Shown: piece after piece, positions 1 to 6,672 of the stretch | Layout: each line of letters opens with the position of its first letter | Position numbering within the stretch: position 1 is the first letter of the stretch | NCBI GenBank assembly: GCA_041487495.1 | Contig: JBGPNN010000119.1 | Span: forward strand, 1 to 10,094 | Direction: 5' to 3' | Source: JBGPNN01 sp041487495 | GTDB taxonomy: Bacteria > Sysuimicrobiota > Sysuimicrobiia > Sysuimicrobiales > Humicultoraceae | Length of the DNA stretch: 10,094 bases | Program-made: the position numbers and the translations under genes | Notes under the pieces: model-generated | The model's input: only the letters and a program-made list of their open reading frames with translations | What the model was told of the DNA's origin: nothing | Databases searched by the model: none

Positions 1-34
1 CGAGTGCGCTGCTCTACCACTGAGCTACGCCGGC
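1..34 (-). tRNA. tRNA-Thr (probably CGT), 5' part only
   Basis: On the minus strand position 34 begins GCCGGCG, which fits an acceptor 5' strand. It is followed by TA, a D-arm with GCTC/GAGC stem and AGTGGTA loop, A26, the stem strand GCGCA and loop start C32-T33. The window ends after tRNA bases 34-35, which read C-G, so the anticodon is CGN. The short D-loop and the GCC start argue for threonine (CGT) over serine, proline or alanine. The isotype is an inference because the third anticodon base, T-arm and 3' end lie outside the window. Confidence 0.82.
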
Positions 35-49
35 TCGCGGCAACACCTA

Positions 50-79
50 AGTCTATCTACCCATCTGTGGCCCGGTCAA
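50..79 (-). promoter_or_regulatory. Candidate sigma-70-type promoter for the tRNA-Thr
   Basis: Reading the minus strand, TTGACC (79-74) and TAGACT (55-50) are separated by 18 bases. The tRNA 5' end follows 15 bases downstream of the -10 box, leaving room for a short leader. The boxes match the TTGACA and TATAAT consensus at 5 and 4 of 6 positions. The element sits between the stop of the upstream dehydrogenase gene and the tRNA, where a promoter is expected. Position and sequence are the only evidence. Confidence 0.5.
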
Positions 80-93
80 GCCGCGCTTGTATA

Positions 94-1371
94 TCACCAC
101 AGCGTCATCGAGTCGAGGAAGAGTTGCTTCAGTTCCGCCTCGCCCGCCGGCCGGGGCGACAGTTTCGTGACCCGGTGCTGCGGGAGCGTCCCGGTCACAA
201 GCGCGTCCACGTCGTCGGGGCCATAGCCAATGGCCCGCAAGCCGTTGGGCAACTCGAGTTTCCGCATCAGCCCGATGATCGTCTCCGCCAGCACTTCGCC
301 CGCGCGCTCGGGCGGCACGCCGTCGACGTTGGTGCCCATGAGCAGGGCCGCCCGGAGGTGCCGCCCCGGATTCGCCTGGGCCGTGAACCGAAACACCGCG
401 GGCGCGCAGAGGATCACCGACAGGCCGTGCGGCACCAGCGGGTGATCGACCAGGTAGCCGTCGGGCCGATAGTGCTTCACCAGACCCGAGACAGGGTACG
501 ACATGCCGTGTGGAAGGTGCACGCCGGCGTTGCCGAACCCGATGCCCGCGAACGCCGCGGCGAGCAGCATCTGCGACCGTGCCTCATCGTCCGCGGGGTC
601 ATAGACCGCGCGTAGGAGATAGTCCGAGACCATCTCGATCGCCCGAGCCGCCCACAGGTCACTGATCGGATTTGCGCCCTGGTAGGCGGGCCGCATCCCC
701 GGGCTGTCCGGCGCCGGCCGCTGATGGTACGGCAGCGCCGTAAACGACTCAATCGCGTGTGAGAGGACGTCCAGCCCCGAGCAGGCGGCCACCATCTTCG
801 GCAGCGTCCGCGTGTTGTCGGGGTCGACGATGCCCATCACCGGGCGTAGTGCGCGGTGGGCAATGCCCGTCTTCGCGTGCAGTTCGGTGAAGTCAAAGAT
901 GGCTACCCCGGTCGTCTCGCTGCCGGTCCCCGCCGTGGTGGGGATCGCCATCAGCGGCGCGAGCCGCCCCGGGACCGGACGGCCTTCACCGACCGGTGGA
1001 TTCACGTAGGCAAGCAACGGCGCCGGGTACGTCGCGTAGAGGTTCGCCGCCTTCGCCGTGTCCATCGTCGAGCCGCCCCCGACGGCCACGTAGCCATCAA
1101 ACCGCCCGTCCACCGCAAACCGGATCGCGTCCTGAAACGAGGTATCGGTCGGCTCGACCCGCACGCGATCGTAGAGCACGGCGTCGATCCCCGCGCCGCG
1201 CAGCGACGCCACTGTCACAGCCACCGCCGCGCCGGCTGCCAGGTTGGCGTCCGTCAGCACCATCACCCGGCGCACACCGAGCGCTCGCATCTCGTGCCCC
1301 ACCTCGCGAGTGGCGCCGGGACCGTACTTGATGCTCGATGTCTCCATCGTGAAAATCGTTTCAACCGTCAT
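94..1371 (-). CDS. Iron-containing alcohol dehydrogenase, hydroxyacid-oxoacid transhydrogenase (ADHFE1) type
   Basis: This is a 425-residue group III iron-dependent alcohol dehydrogenase. The nucleotide-binding GGGS lies at 98-101 and PTTAGTGSE at 144-152. The four expected metal ligands are D201, H205, H288 and H315. The segments YQGANPISDLWA (230-241), NAGVHLPHGMSYP (281-293) and the tail around GTLPQHRVTKLSP (394-406) are hallmarks of the ADHFE1 subgroup. That subgroup couples 4-hydroxybutyrate oxidation to 2-oxoglutarate reduction, giving succinate semialdehyde and D-2-hydroxyglutarate. The protein is full length with no signal peptide, so it should be cytosolic. AGGTGG lies just ahead of the ATG; the alternative Met9 would lose little. 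It is divergent from the 90-codon gene and stands alone. Family assignment is firm. The exact substrate is inferred, since some bacterial members may act as ordinary NAD-linked dehydrogenases. Confidence 0.93.
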   Translation of the reverse strand: MTVETIFTMETSSIKYGPGATREVGHEMRALGVRRVMVLTDANLAAGAAVAVTVASLRGAGIDAVLYDRVRVEPTDTSFQDAIRFAVDGRFDGYVAVGGGSTMDTAKAANLYATYPAPLLAYVNPPVGEGRPVPGRLAPLMAIPTTAGTGSETTGVAIFDFTELHAKTGIAHRALRPVMGIVDPDNTRTLPKMVAACSGLDVLSHAIESFTALPYHQRPAPDSPGMRPAYQGANPISDLWAARAIEMVSDYLLRAVYDPADDEARSQMLLAAAFAGIGFGNAGVHLPHGMSYPVSGLVKHYRPDGYLVDHPLVPHGLSVILCAPAVFRFTAQANPGRHLRAALLMGTNVDGVPPERAGEVLAETIIGLMRKLELPNGLRAIGYGPDDVDALVTGTLPQHRVTKLSPRPAGEAELKQLFLDSMTLW

Positions 1372-1405
1372 CGCCCACCTCGAGAGGACTGTTCACCCCT
1401 CGCCG

Positions 1406-1432
1406 CCCTCCCCCTCTGGTTTGTCGGGAGGG
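1406..1432. other. 7-bp GC hairpin in the divergent intergenic region
   Basis: CCCTCCC (1406-1412) and GGGAGGG (1426-1432) are perfect complements around a 13-base loop. They lie midway between the two divergent starts. The hairpin could form in either transcript's leader. No run of T follows on either strand, so it does not look like an intrinsic terminator. The surrounding 123 bases (1372-1494) hold no convincing -35/-10 pair that I could find. Confidence 0.35.
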
Positions 1433-1460
1433 AAGGAAGGATTCTCCGAAGTCCGCGCGA

Positions 1461-1488
1461 ACCTCGGCACTGATCGCAGCAGCGAGGT
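1461..1488 (+). promoter_or_regulatory. Hairpin that would sequester the Shine-Dalgarno of the 90-codon gene
   Basis: ACCTCG (1461-1466) is the exact complement of CGAGGT (1483-1488), with a 16-base loop. CGAGGT includes the ribosome-binding GAGG placed just ahead of the ATG at 1495. Folding would mask the site. The pairing is seen directly; a regulatory role is inference, and a 6-bp stem with a large loop is only marginally stable. Confidence 0.35.
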
Positions 1489-1494
1489 GGGACG

Positions 1495-1767
1495 ATGACT
1501 GAGCGGCTGTGGGAAATCTACGAGCAGTGCTGTCAGGTCGAAATGCGCAGTCTCGATGAGTTCGTCCGCCGGCTCAAGGCGGGGGAGTTTGGTGACTTTT
1601 CCCGCGACGACATCGTCCCCTTCCTCCGCGAGATCGAAGCCGTCATGGTCGAGAACATCCACACCAAAGCCATGGAACACCAGCGGTATGCCGAAATGGA
1701 AGACCAGGTCAGCGACGAGTGGCATCAGTACTTCGACGGGCTGGTCGAAGAGTTCGAGCGCGCTTAG
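1495..1767 (+). CDS. Small acidic helical protein of unknown function
   Basis: This is a 90-residue protein that I do not recognise. It is rich in Glu and Asp and in large hydrophobics spaced as in amphipathic helices, for example around LWEIYEQCCQVEMRSLDEF and WHQYFDGLVEEFERA. It has no signal peptide, membrane segment or clear metal-binding motif; the only cysteines are the adjacent C12-C13. GAGGTGG lies 4 bases before the ATG, an excellent ribosome-binding site, which argues that the frame is translated. It is transcribed divergently from the dehydrogenase. Its stop lies 11 bases from the convergent aminopeptidase stop, so it is monocistronic here. A small cytosolic helical bundle or partner protein is possible, but no function can be assigned. 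Confidence 0.75.
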   Translation: MTERLWEIYEQCCQVEMRSLDEFVRRLKAGEFGDFSRDDIVPFLREIEAVMVENIHTKAMEHQRYAEMEDQVSDEWHQYFDGLVEEFERA

Positions 1768-1778
1768 GCCCCGCGGCG

Positions 1779-2882
1779 TTACAGCAGAAACTTCCCGTTC
1801 CGGTAGATGACGTCCCCGTCCGCCCGTACCTCGGTCTCTTCGCGCAGGTCGCAGATCATGTCCCAGTGCAGCCCCGAGGAATTGTTCGACCCCGTCTCCG
1901 GATAGCCGGCGCCCAGGGCCATGTGCACGGTGCCCCCGATCTTCTCGTCAAACAGGGTGTTGCGGGTAAACCGCGTGATGCCGTAGTTCGTCCCAAACGC
2001 GAACTCACCGAGCACGCGCGCGCCCGCGTCGAGATCGAGCATCGCGGTCAGCAAGTCCTGCCCTTTGTCGGCGGTCGCCTCGACGACGCGGCCCCCGGCA
2101 AACGTCAGCGTGACGTTCTGCACTTCGCGGCCACCGTAGATCGCCGGGAAGGAAAATCGCACCCGCCCGTGCGTCGCGCCCTCGACCGGCCCCGTGAAGA
2201 TCTCGCCGTCAGGAAAGTTGTGCTCGCCCGCCGCGTTGATCCACGTCCGACCCCCGACCTGCACGGTCAGATCGATACCCGGCCCGCGCAGTTGTAGTTC
2301 ACTCCGGGTCCGCAAGAGTTCGATGATCCCATCCTGCTCCGCGCGGACGCGCTGCCAGGAGGCAATGGGATCCGGATGGTCGAGCAGGCCCGCGCCGAAG
2401 ACAAAGTTCTCGTAGTCGGCCAGCGACATATCGGCTTCCTGCGCGTCGGCATAGCCCGGATACTGTGTCCCGACCCACCGCAGGTCGCCGCGGCCGGCCC
2501 GTTCCAGATACCGCCGCTGGAGGGGGCGGGTCGCCTCCCGCCGCATCGCCTGCCGCTTCGGGTTCACGCTCGAGAGTCCCCGAGTGTTCCAGGCGCCCCA
2601 GATCCCCAGGTCCCCGTTGAGGGCCTCGTACTCCTGCGCCAGCAACGGTGAGATGAACCGCACTTGCTCGTCCGTGGCGTGCTTGTAGAAGATCTCGTCC
2701 ACGTCGTCGATGTTGACGCGCGTGTAGACGTGCGCACCGGCCGCCAGGGCTTCGCGGTACGCCTCGGCGATCAGGGGAGCCGCGAATGCCGGTCCATGGA
2801 TACGGATCAGCTGGCCGGGCTTGACGTCCAGCGAATAGTGGACGAGCACTTGCGCGAGACGGGAAAGACGTGGGTCTCTCAT
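1779..2882 (-). CDS. M29 family metalloaminopeptidase (aminopeptidase T/AmpS-like)
   Basis: This 367-residue cytosolic peptidase is predicted to remove N-terminal residues from peptides using two divalent metal ions. The M29 ligand pattern known from Thermus and Staphylococcus enzymes is present: E227 (in FPDGEIFTGP), E293 (in VLGEFAFGTN), H320, Y327 (in GAGYPETG), H339 and D341 (in LHWDM). The E-to-E spacing of 66 and H-to-Y spacing of 7 match the family. Length is slightly below the usual 400 or so, through shorter loops rather than a missing domain. The ATG overlaps the TGA of the upstream sensor kinase by 4 bp (ATGA), and no strong Shine-Dalgarno precedes it. Translation is therefore probably coupled to the kinase. 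It converges on the 90-codon gene. Substrate preference cannot be read from sequence. Confidence 0.93.
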   Translation of the reverse strand: MRDPRLSRLAQVLVHYSLDVKPGQLIRIHGPAFAAPLIAEAYREALAAGAHVYTRVNIDDVDEIFYKHATDEQVRFISPLLAQEYEALNGDLGIWGAWNTRGLSSVNPKRQAMRREATRPLQRRYLERAGRGDLRWVGTQYPGYADAQEADMSLADYENFVFGAGLLDHPDPIASWQRVRAEQDGIIELLRTRSELQLRGPGIDLTVQVGGRTWINAAGEHNFPDGEIFTGPVEGATHGRVRFSFPAIYGGREVQNVTLTFAGGRVVEATADKGQDLLTAMLDLDAGARVLGEFAFGTNYGITRFTRNTLFDEKIGGTVHMALGAGYPETGSNNSSGLHWDMICDLREETEVRADGDVIYRNGKFLL

Positions 2883-4375
2883 CGCGGCGCTACTCGATCC
2901 CCCGCAGAGACCGTCGAGGCACTCAGCGGCAGGCTGAAGGCCAGGCGTGCGCCGGGCTCACCTGGACGCTCGACCCAGATCCGGCCCCCCTGAGCCTCGA
3001 CCAGCGCCTTGCAGATGGCCAACCCCAGCCCGGTTCTCCGGTGCCGGTCTTCCCCCGTAATAAACCGGTTGAAGATACGCGTGGCGGCCTCCGCGGGAAT
3101 CGCCGGTCCATCGTTCTCCACCTGCACCACGACCTCCGACGGTCGCCGTTCCGCGGTGACGCGGATCTCCGTGCCGGACGGCGAGTAGCGCGCGGCGTTG
3201 TCCAGCAGGTTCACGAACACATCCTCCATCTGCGTCACGTCGAGGGGAATGAGAGGGAGGTCTTGGGGGAGGACGATCGACACCCCACGCTCCCCTAACC
3301 TGCCCTGAAGACCATTCACGGCCTGCGCGATCACTTCCGCGAGATGGACGGATTCCTTCGTCGGCCGCAAGGCCCCCGCTTCGATTCTCGAGAGATTGAG
3401 CAGATTGCCAACGAGACGGGAGAGGCGAGAGGCCTCAAGATTGATCATGTCCAGCATCTCTCTACGCTTGTCCTCTCCCCAGACCGACCCCTTTTGCTGA
3501 AGGACGGTTGCGGCCACACGGATGGAGAACAGCGGGTCGCGGATGTCGTGGGACACCGCGGACATGAGCGATGCCTGGAGTTCGTTGGTTTTGCGAAGGA
3601 TCTCGACTTCTGCGGTCTCGCGCCAGAGGCGCAGGCGCTCAACGACCGCCGTCATTTGCCTCGCGAGCGTCATCAGGAGGCGTTGCGTGGCGTCTGATCG
3701 CGCACCCGGTTCGTCGAAGTCCGCATGCAGGACACCGACAATATCCGTGCCGGCGCCAAGCGGCACGAAGAGACCGACATCCTTCACGGGCTCCCGTGCG
3801 GTAAACGCGCGAACGGCGGCGGCCGGGATGGCCTTGGACGGGCCGGCCACGCGCCCCCTGCCGGCGGACGAATACAGACGTAGCGATCCCGCGCCGTCAG
3901 GCAGGTAGATCGCGCACCGGGGCACCCCGACGGCCGCGACGATGCGCTCGGGGAGCATCCGTAAGATTTCCTCCGGGAGGGTCGAGTGGGTCATGGCAAA
4001 GCTGACCGCATGCAGCGCCGAGGCCTCCCAGGCACGCAGTTCGGCCTCCGCCTGTCGCGCGCGCGCGCGGATGACCAGCCCGCTGGTTGCTTCGGCGACA
4101 ACAAGGAAGACGAGCAGGCTGACGCCCTCTCGAGTGGATGTGACGACGAGTGTATACGGAAAGGTAAACAGGTAGTTGAGGCCGAGAAGGGCGCACACGC
4201 TGGCGACGATGCCCGGGCCGCGTCCAAACCACATGGCGCACACGAAGACGACCAGCAGATAGACCAGCGCCACAACGGCCGGGCCAAGCGTTTGGCCGGC
4301 CGCAGCCAAAGCTGCCGTCGCGACCAGGCACAGTGCAGGGGCGGCCCAATAAGTCCTCAACATCTGCCCGTTCAA
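2879..4375 (-). CDS. KdpD-like membrane sensor histidine kinase (DUF4118-GAF-HisKA-HATPase), orphan
   Basis: This roughly 498-residue kinase has four predicted membrane helices (about 13-27, 33-51, 55-72, 85-102) resembling the KdpD DUF4118 sensor block. A GAF-like domain (about 120-248) follows, then the HisKA dimerisation helix with SHDIRDPL at 275-282 (phospho-acceptor H276) and a HATPase_c domain: N box NLLDNAARYS 389-398, G1-like ENDGPAIP 420-427, G2 TGLGLAI 448-454. The KdpD N-terminal nucleotide-binding and Usp domains are absent. The residue four after the histidine is D280 instead of the usual Thr/Asn. The G1 box has Asn where Asp is standard, a variant that I recall in other kinases. 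The start chosen is TTG at 4375, with AGGAG 6 bases upstream; an ATG at 4363 is the alternative. No response regulator lies in the window. The stop overlaps the aminopeptidase start. The signal is unknown. Confidence 0.92.
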   Translation of the reverse strand: MNGQMLRTYWAAPALCLVATAALAAAGQTLGPAVVALVYLLVVFVCAMWFGRGPGIVASVCALLGLNYLFTFPYTLVVTSTREGVSLLVFLVVAEATSGLVIRARARQAEAELRAWEASALHAVSFAMTHSTLPEEILRMLPERIVAAVGVPRCAIYLPDGAGSLRLYSSAGRGRVAGPSKAIPAAAVRAFTAREPVKDVGLFVPLGAGTDIVGVLHADFDEPGARSDATQRLLMTLARQMTAVVERLRLWRETAEVEILRKTNELQASLMSAVSHDIRDPLFSIRVAATVLQQKGSVWGEDKRREMLDMINLEASRLSRLVGNLLNLSRIEAGALRPTKESVHLAEVIAQAVNGLQGRLGERGVSIVLPQDLPLIPLDVTQMEDVFVNLLDNAARYSPSGTEIRVTAERRPSEVVVQVENDGPAIPAEAATRIFNRFITGEDRHRRTGLGLAICKALVEAQGGRIWVERPGEPGARLAFSLPLSASTVSAGDRVAPR

Positions 4376-4381
4376 ACGCAA

Positions 4382-4387
4382 CTCCTA
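4382..4387 (-). promoter_or_regulatory. Shine-Dalgarno that selects the TTG start of the kinase
   Basis: On the minus strand TAGGAG occupies 4387-4382. It abuts the first in-frame TTG (4381), which is too close for initiation. It is 6 bases from the second TTG (4375), which is ideal, and 18 bases from the ATG at 4363, which is too far. This is the reason for choosing 4375 as the start. Confidence 0.55.
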
Positions 4388-4453
4388 CAGCCTCATTCCC
4401 GTCCAGGCTCGTCGAAAGGAAACGTGCGGCGGGAACCGGGTCACGGCACCGGA

Positions 4454-4528
4454 TGGTGGGCGGTACAGGTCTCGAACCTGTGACCTCATCCGTGTGAAGG
4501 ATGCGCTCTTCCACTGAGCTAACCGCCC
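4454..4528 (-). tRNA. tRNA-Val (CAC) with encoded CCA
   Basis: The minus strand folds into a complete 75-base cloverleaf. The acceptor GGGCGGT pairs with ACCGCCC. The D-arm is GCTC/GAGC, and the anticodon stem CATCC/GGATG encloses loop TTCACAC with anticodon CAC. The T-arm is ACAGG-TTCGAGA-CCTGT. Discriminator A is followed by a genome-encoded CCA. It decodes GUG valine codons. It lies between the glycosyltransferase gene upstream and the sensor kinase downstream on the same strand, with 78 bases to the kinase start and no obvious terminator between them. Confidence 0.97.
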
Positions 4529-4544
4529 GCGGTTGGCATCCTCA

Positions 4545-4568
4545 ATTATACGGAAAAGCCCTCGTCAA
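4545..4568 (-). promoter_or_regulatory. Candidate tRNA-Val promoter with perfect -10 box
   Basis: The minus strand has an exact TATAAT at 4550-4545, 16 bases before the tRNA 5' end. This is striking in such GC-rich DNA. A TTGACG hexamer lies upstream at 4568-4563, but the spacer is only 12 bases, too short for a standard sigma-70 promoter. At the normal 17-base distance the sequence is TTTCCT, a weak -35. The -10 call is fairly good and the -35 is uncertain. The element overlaps the last codons of the glycosyltransferase gene. Confidence 0.5.
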
Positions 4569-5980
4569 GGAAACCGCAGGTCGTCGCACGCGAAGATCCT
4601 GACCGGCCGGCGATTCGCCTGCCCCGGCGCGAGTTCCGCCGTGTCCACCTGCCGGACGTTCCGGCACATCGCCCGGATATCCAGCCCCGGCTGTTTGGGA
4701 TCGTCCTCGACGTACACGCCACGCCAGCCGGCCCACTCCCGAGGGCGTTGCCAGATGAGGAACGCACCGTAGAACGTTGTGACCGGGAACCGCTCGCGTA
4801 GCCGGTAGGCGATGTGGCTCGCGGCCTGATACCGGTCGGTGATGATCACCGTGGACGCAGGTTGCACGGCGGCCTGGCGCGCGGCCGCCTCAGCCACGCG
4901 ATCATATAGGCCAATCCCGACCTCGACTTGTATCCTGACCCAGGGAAGCAGCAATGCCAGGCTGAGCGCCGCGGTGAGGCCGGCGGTCACGGCGGCCGAT
5001 ACCCACATGACCCGGGGTCGCGCACGCACCCAATGTGGCCAGAGGGCCCCGAGTGCGATCGCCGCCGCGAAGTAGGCCGGCGCCGGCCAGTGCGGCTTGG
5101 TGACCGACTCTATGGCGCCCGCGGTCATGACCACGAGCACCGGGAGGCTCATCCACGCCAGATACCGCCAGGCGGGTTCCTTCGCGCGGCGCACCGCCAC
5201 GACGCAGGCGGTGATCATCAACGGCGCGAGCAGGCCGAAGTAGAGCATCTGGCCACCCGCAAAGAACAGCAGATTTTCCGGGATCGACCGCGGGACCAGC
5301 CACAGCCCGCGCCGCTTGATCTCGAACAGTACCCACTGGTGCTCGAGATTCCACGCGACGACCGGCGCGAACAGCGCGATGGTGACCAGCGCGCCGGCAT
5401 AGACCCAGCGATCCCGCAGGACCTGGCGCAGCCGCCCGCCTGTGAGCACGGTCCCGGCCAACCCGAGGATCAGCCCCAGCGACGTGATCTTGCTCAGCAA
5501 TGCCAGGCCGATCATTGCGCCGGCCCCGACCCACCAGCGGCCGCCCCGGTCCAACGCCTCCCAGCCCATCCACAGGCTCAACGCCCAGAAGAACCCCATC
5601 GGGACATCCGGTGACACGAGGATCGTGCCAATGCCCAATGCGGGGAGGGCGGCCATGAGCAGCCCCGCGCGTGCCCCCGTGTCGCGGTCAAAGATCCGCC
5701 GGCCGGCCACATAGACAAGCCAGGGTGTCAGCGATGCCAGGACGACATTCAGCGCGCGAATGCCAAAGGCCCCATCGCCAAACAGCCGGGTTGAGAGCGC
5801 CACGACCGCCCCAAGCATGCCCGGGTGATCCGGATACGACCAGGCCAGGTGGCGCGACCACAGCCAGTAGTAGCCCTCGTCGTCACCCAAGGCCATCAGG
5901 CCCGCGTCGACAAGACGGAGCAGTCCGGACCCGATCACGACGGCCAGCAACGACCGTTCGAGCCGGGAGAAGCGCATCAT
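4565..5980 (-). CDS. GT39/ArnT-like polytopic membrane glycosyltransferase
   Basis: This 471-residue protein has about ten hydrophobic segments through residue 350 and a soluble C-terminal domain of about 120 residues. It fits the PMT/ArnT superfamily, which transfers sugars from polyprenyl-phosphate carriers outside the cytoplasmic membrane. The acidic loop GDDEGYYWLWSRHLAW (32-47) carries the family's catalytic-type Asp-Glu pair. It is followed by YPDHPG (49-54), the typical Tyr-Asp-His-Pro segment. SPDVPMGFFWA (123-133) and KPHWPAPAY (295-303) are further family landmarks. The C-terminal part contains TDRYQAASHIAYRL, as seen in many bacterial members. Its ATG overlaps the TGA of the uracil-DNA glycosylase gene by 4 bp, so it is the last gene of a three-gene operon. 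The acceptor (lipid A, protein or another glycan) cannot be deduced. Confidence 0.9.
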   Translation of the reverse strand: MMRFSRLERSLLAVVIGSGLLRLVDAGLMALGDDEGYYWLWSRHLAWSYPDHPGMLGAVVALSTRLFGDGAFGIRALNVVLASLTPWLVYVAGRRIFDRDTGARAGLLMAALPALGIGTILVSPDVPMGFFWALSLWMGWEALDRGGRWWVGAGAMIGLALLSKITSLGLILGLAGTVLTGGRLRQVLRDRWVYAGALVTIALFAPVVAWNLEHQWVLFEIKRRGLWLVPRSIPENLLFFAGGQMLYFGLLAPLMITACVVAVRRAKEPAWRYLAWMSLPVLVVMTAGAIESVTKPHWPAPAYFAAAIALGALWPHWVRARPRVMWVSAAVTAGLTAALSLALLLPWVRIQVEVGIGLYDRVAEAAARQAAVQPASTVIITDRYQAASHIAYRLRERFPVTTFYGAFLIWQRPREWAGWRGVYVEDDPKQPGLDIRAMCRNVRQVDTAELAPGQANRRPVRIFACDDLRFP

Positions 5981-6672
5981 GCAGGCGCCACCAACGCGTG
6001 CGCGCGGTTGAAGACCCGATCAAGCATCGCGGGCGTCAGCCGCCCGGTCTGGGTGTTTTGCTGGCTGGGATGATAGGCGTCGAGCAGCACGATCCGCCTG
6101 GCTCCCCACGCCAGCGCGACCTCCGCCGCGTGCGCGAACTTCGGCTTCGGCGCGGGAATCGCCAGCCCGGCGTCTCGCGCGGCGCCGAGCAACGCATCGT
6201 GCGCCAGACGGCCCAGCGCGATGACAACCTGCACGCGCGCCAGCCGCCGCAGTTCGGTCACAAGATACGGGCGGCAGCGTGCGATCTCTACCGGCAAGGG
6301 TCTGTTGTTGGGTGGCGCGCAGCGCACCGAGGCGGTGATGTACAGATCCGTGAGCACCAGCCCGTCGTCGCGCGCGGCCGACTCCGGCTGTGACGCAAAT
6401 CCGGTGCGGAAGAGCGCACCGAAGAGCGTTGCCCCTGAGGAATCGCCCGTGAACATCCGGCCCGTGCGGTTGGCGCCGTGGGCGCCGGGGGCCAGACCCA
6501 CGATCAGGACCCTCGCCCGCGGGTCGCCGAAGCCGGGCACCGGCTTCCCCCAGTAGTCCCACTCACGATACGCGCGCCGCTTTGTCTGCGCGATGGCGCG
6601 GCAGTGGGCGATCAGCCGGGGGCACTTCCGGCATGCGATGATCGTGGCTTCCAGACGCCGGAGCGAGGTCAC
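5977..6672 (-). CDS. udgB: Family 5 uracil-DNA glycosylase (UdgB type, Fe-S)
   Basis: This 231-residue DNA repair enzyme excises uracil, and in this family also some other deaminated bases, starting base-excision repair. Motif A is GLAPGAHGANRTG (59-71). It has Ala-His-Gly-Ala-Asn where other UDG families carry an activating Asp or Asn, a family 5 trait. The second motif HPSQQN (201-206) supplies the catalytic-loop histidine. Cysteines C14, C17, C118 and C133 are placed to bind a [4Fe-4S] cluster, as expected for families 4 and 5. The start is GTG at 6672, whose first base group overlaps the TGA of the upstream helical-protein gene (GTGA). No strong Shine-Dalgarno is visible, so coupling is likely. 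The downstream glycosyltransferase starts within this gene's stop. There is no obvious functional link to either neighbour. Confidence 0.93.
   Translation of the reverse strand: MTSLRRLEATIIACRKCPRLIAHCRAIAQTKRRAYREWDYWGKPVPGFGDPRARVLIVGLAPGAHGANRTGRMFTGDSSGATLFGALFRTGFASQPESAARDDGLVLTDLYITASVRCAPPNNRPLPVEIARCRPYLVTELRRLARVQVVIALGRLAHDALLGAARDAGLAIPAPKPKFAHAAEVALAWGARRIVLLDAYHPSQQNTQTGRLTPAMLDRVFNRAHALVAPA

Noticed and set aside
4..615. Open plus-strand frame of 203 codons at the left edge
   Set aside because: It begins inside the tRNA and is antisense to the well-supported dehydrogenase. Its Arg/His/Pro-rich composition is typical of a GC-rich shadow frame.
856..1473. Plus-strand frame of 205 codons antisense to the dehydrogenase start
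   Set aside because: Composition is Arg/His-rich with no domain, and it covers the divergent promoter region. The opposite strand carries the recognisable enzyme.
1372..1494. T-box or other riboswitch in the dehydrogenase/90-codon gene intergenic region
   Set aside because: GAGGTGGGAC superficially recalls the T-box core, but the conserved T-box sequence, specifier loop and terminator are absent, and 123 bases is too short.
3986..4483. Plus-strand frame ending GWWAVQVSNL
   Set aside because: The last residues are the reverse complement of tRNA-Val and the rest is antisense to the kinase. It is a known kind of tRNA artefact.
4928..6393. Two long plus-strand frames (4928-5614 and 5671-6393) antisense to the glycosyltransferase and UDG genes
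   Set aside because: Both are Arg/Gln/Pro-rich, without recognisable motifs, and opposite genes with clear catalytic signatures.
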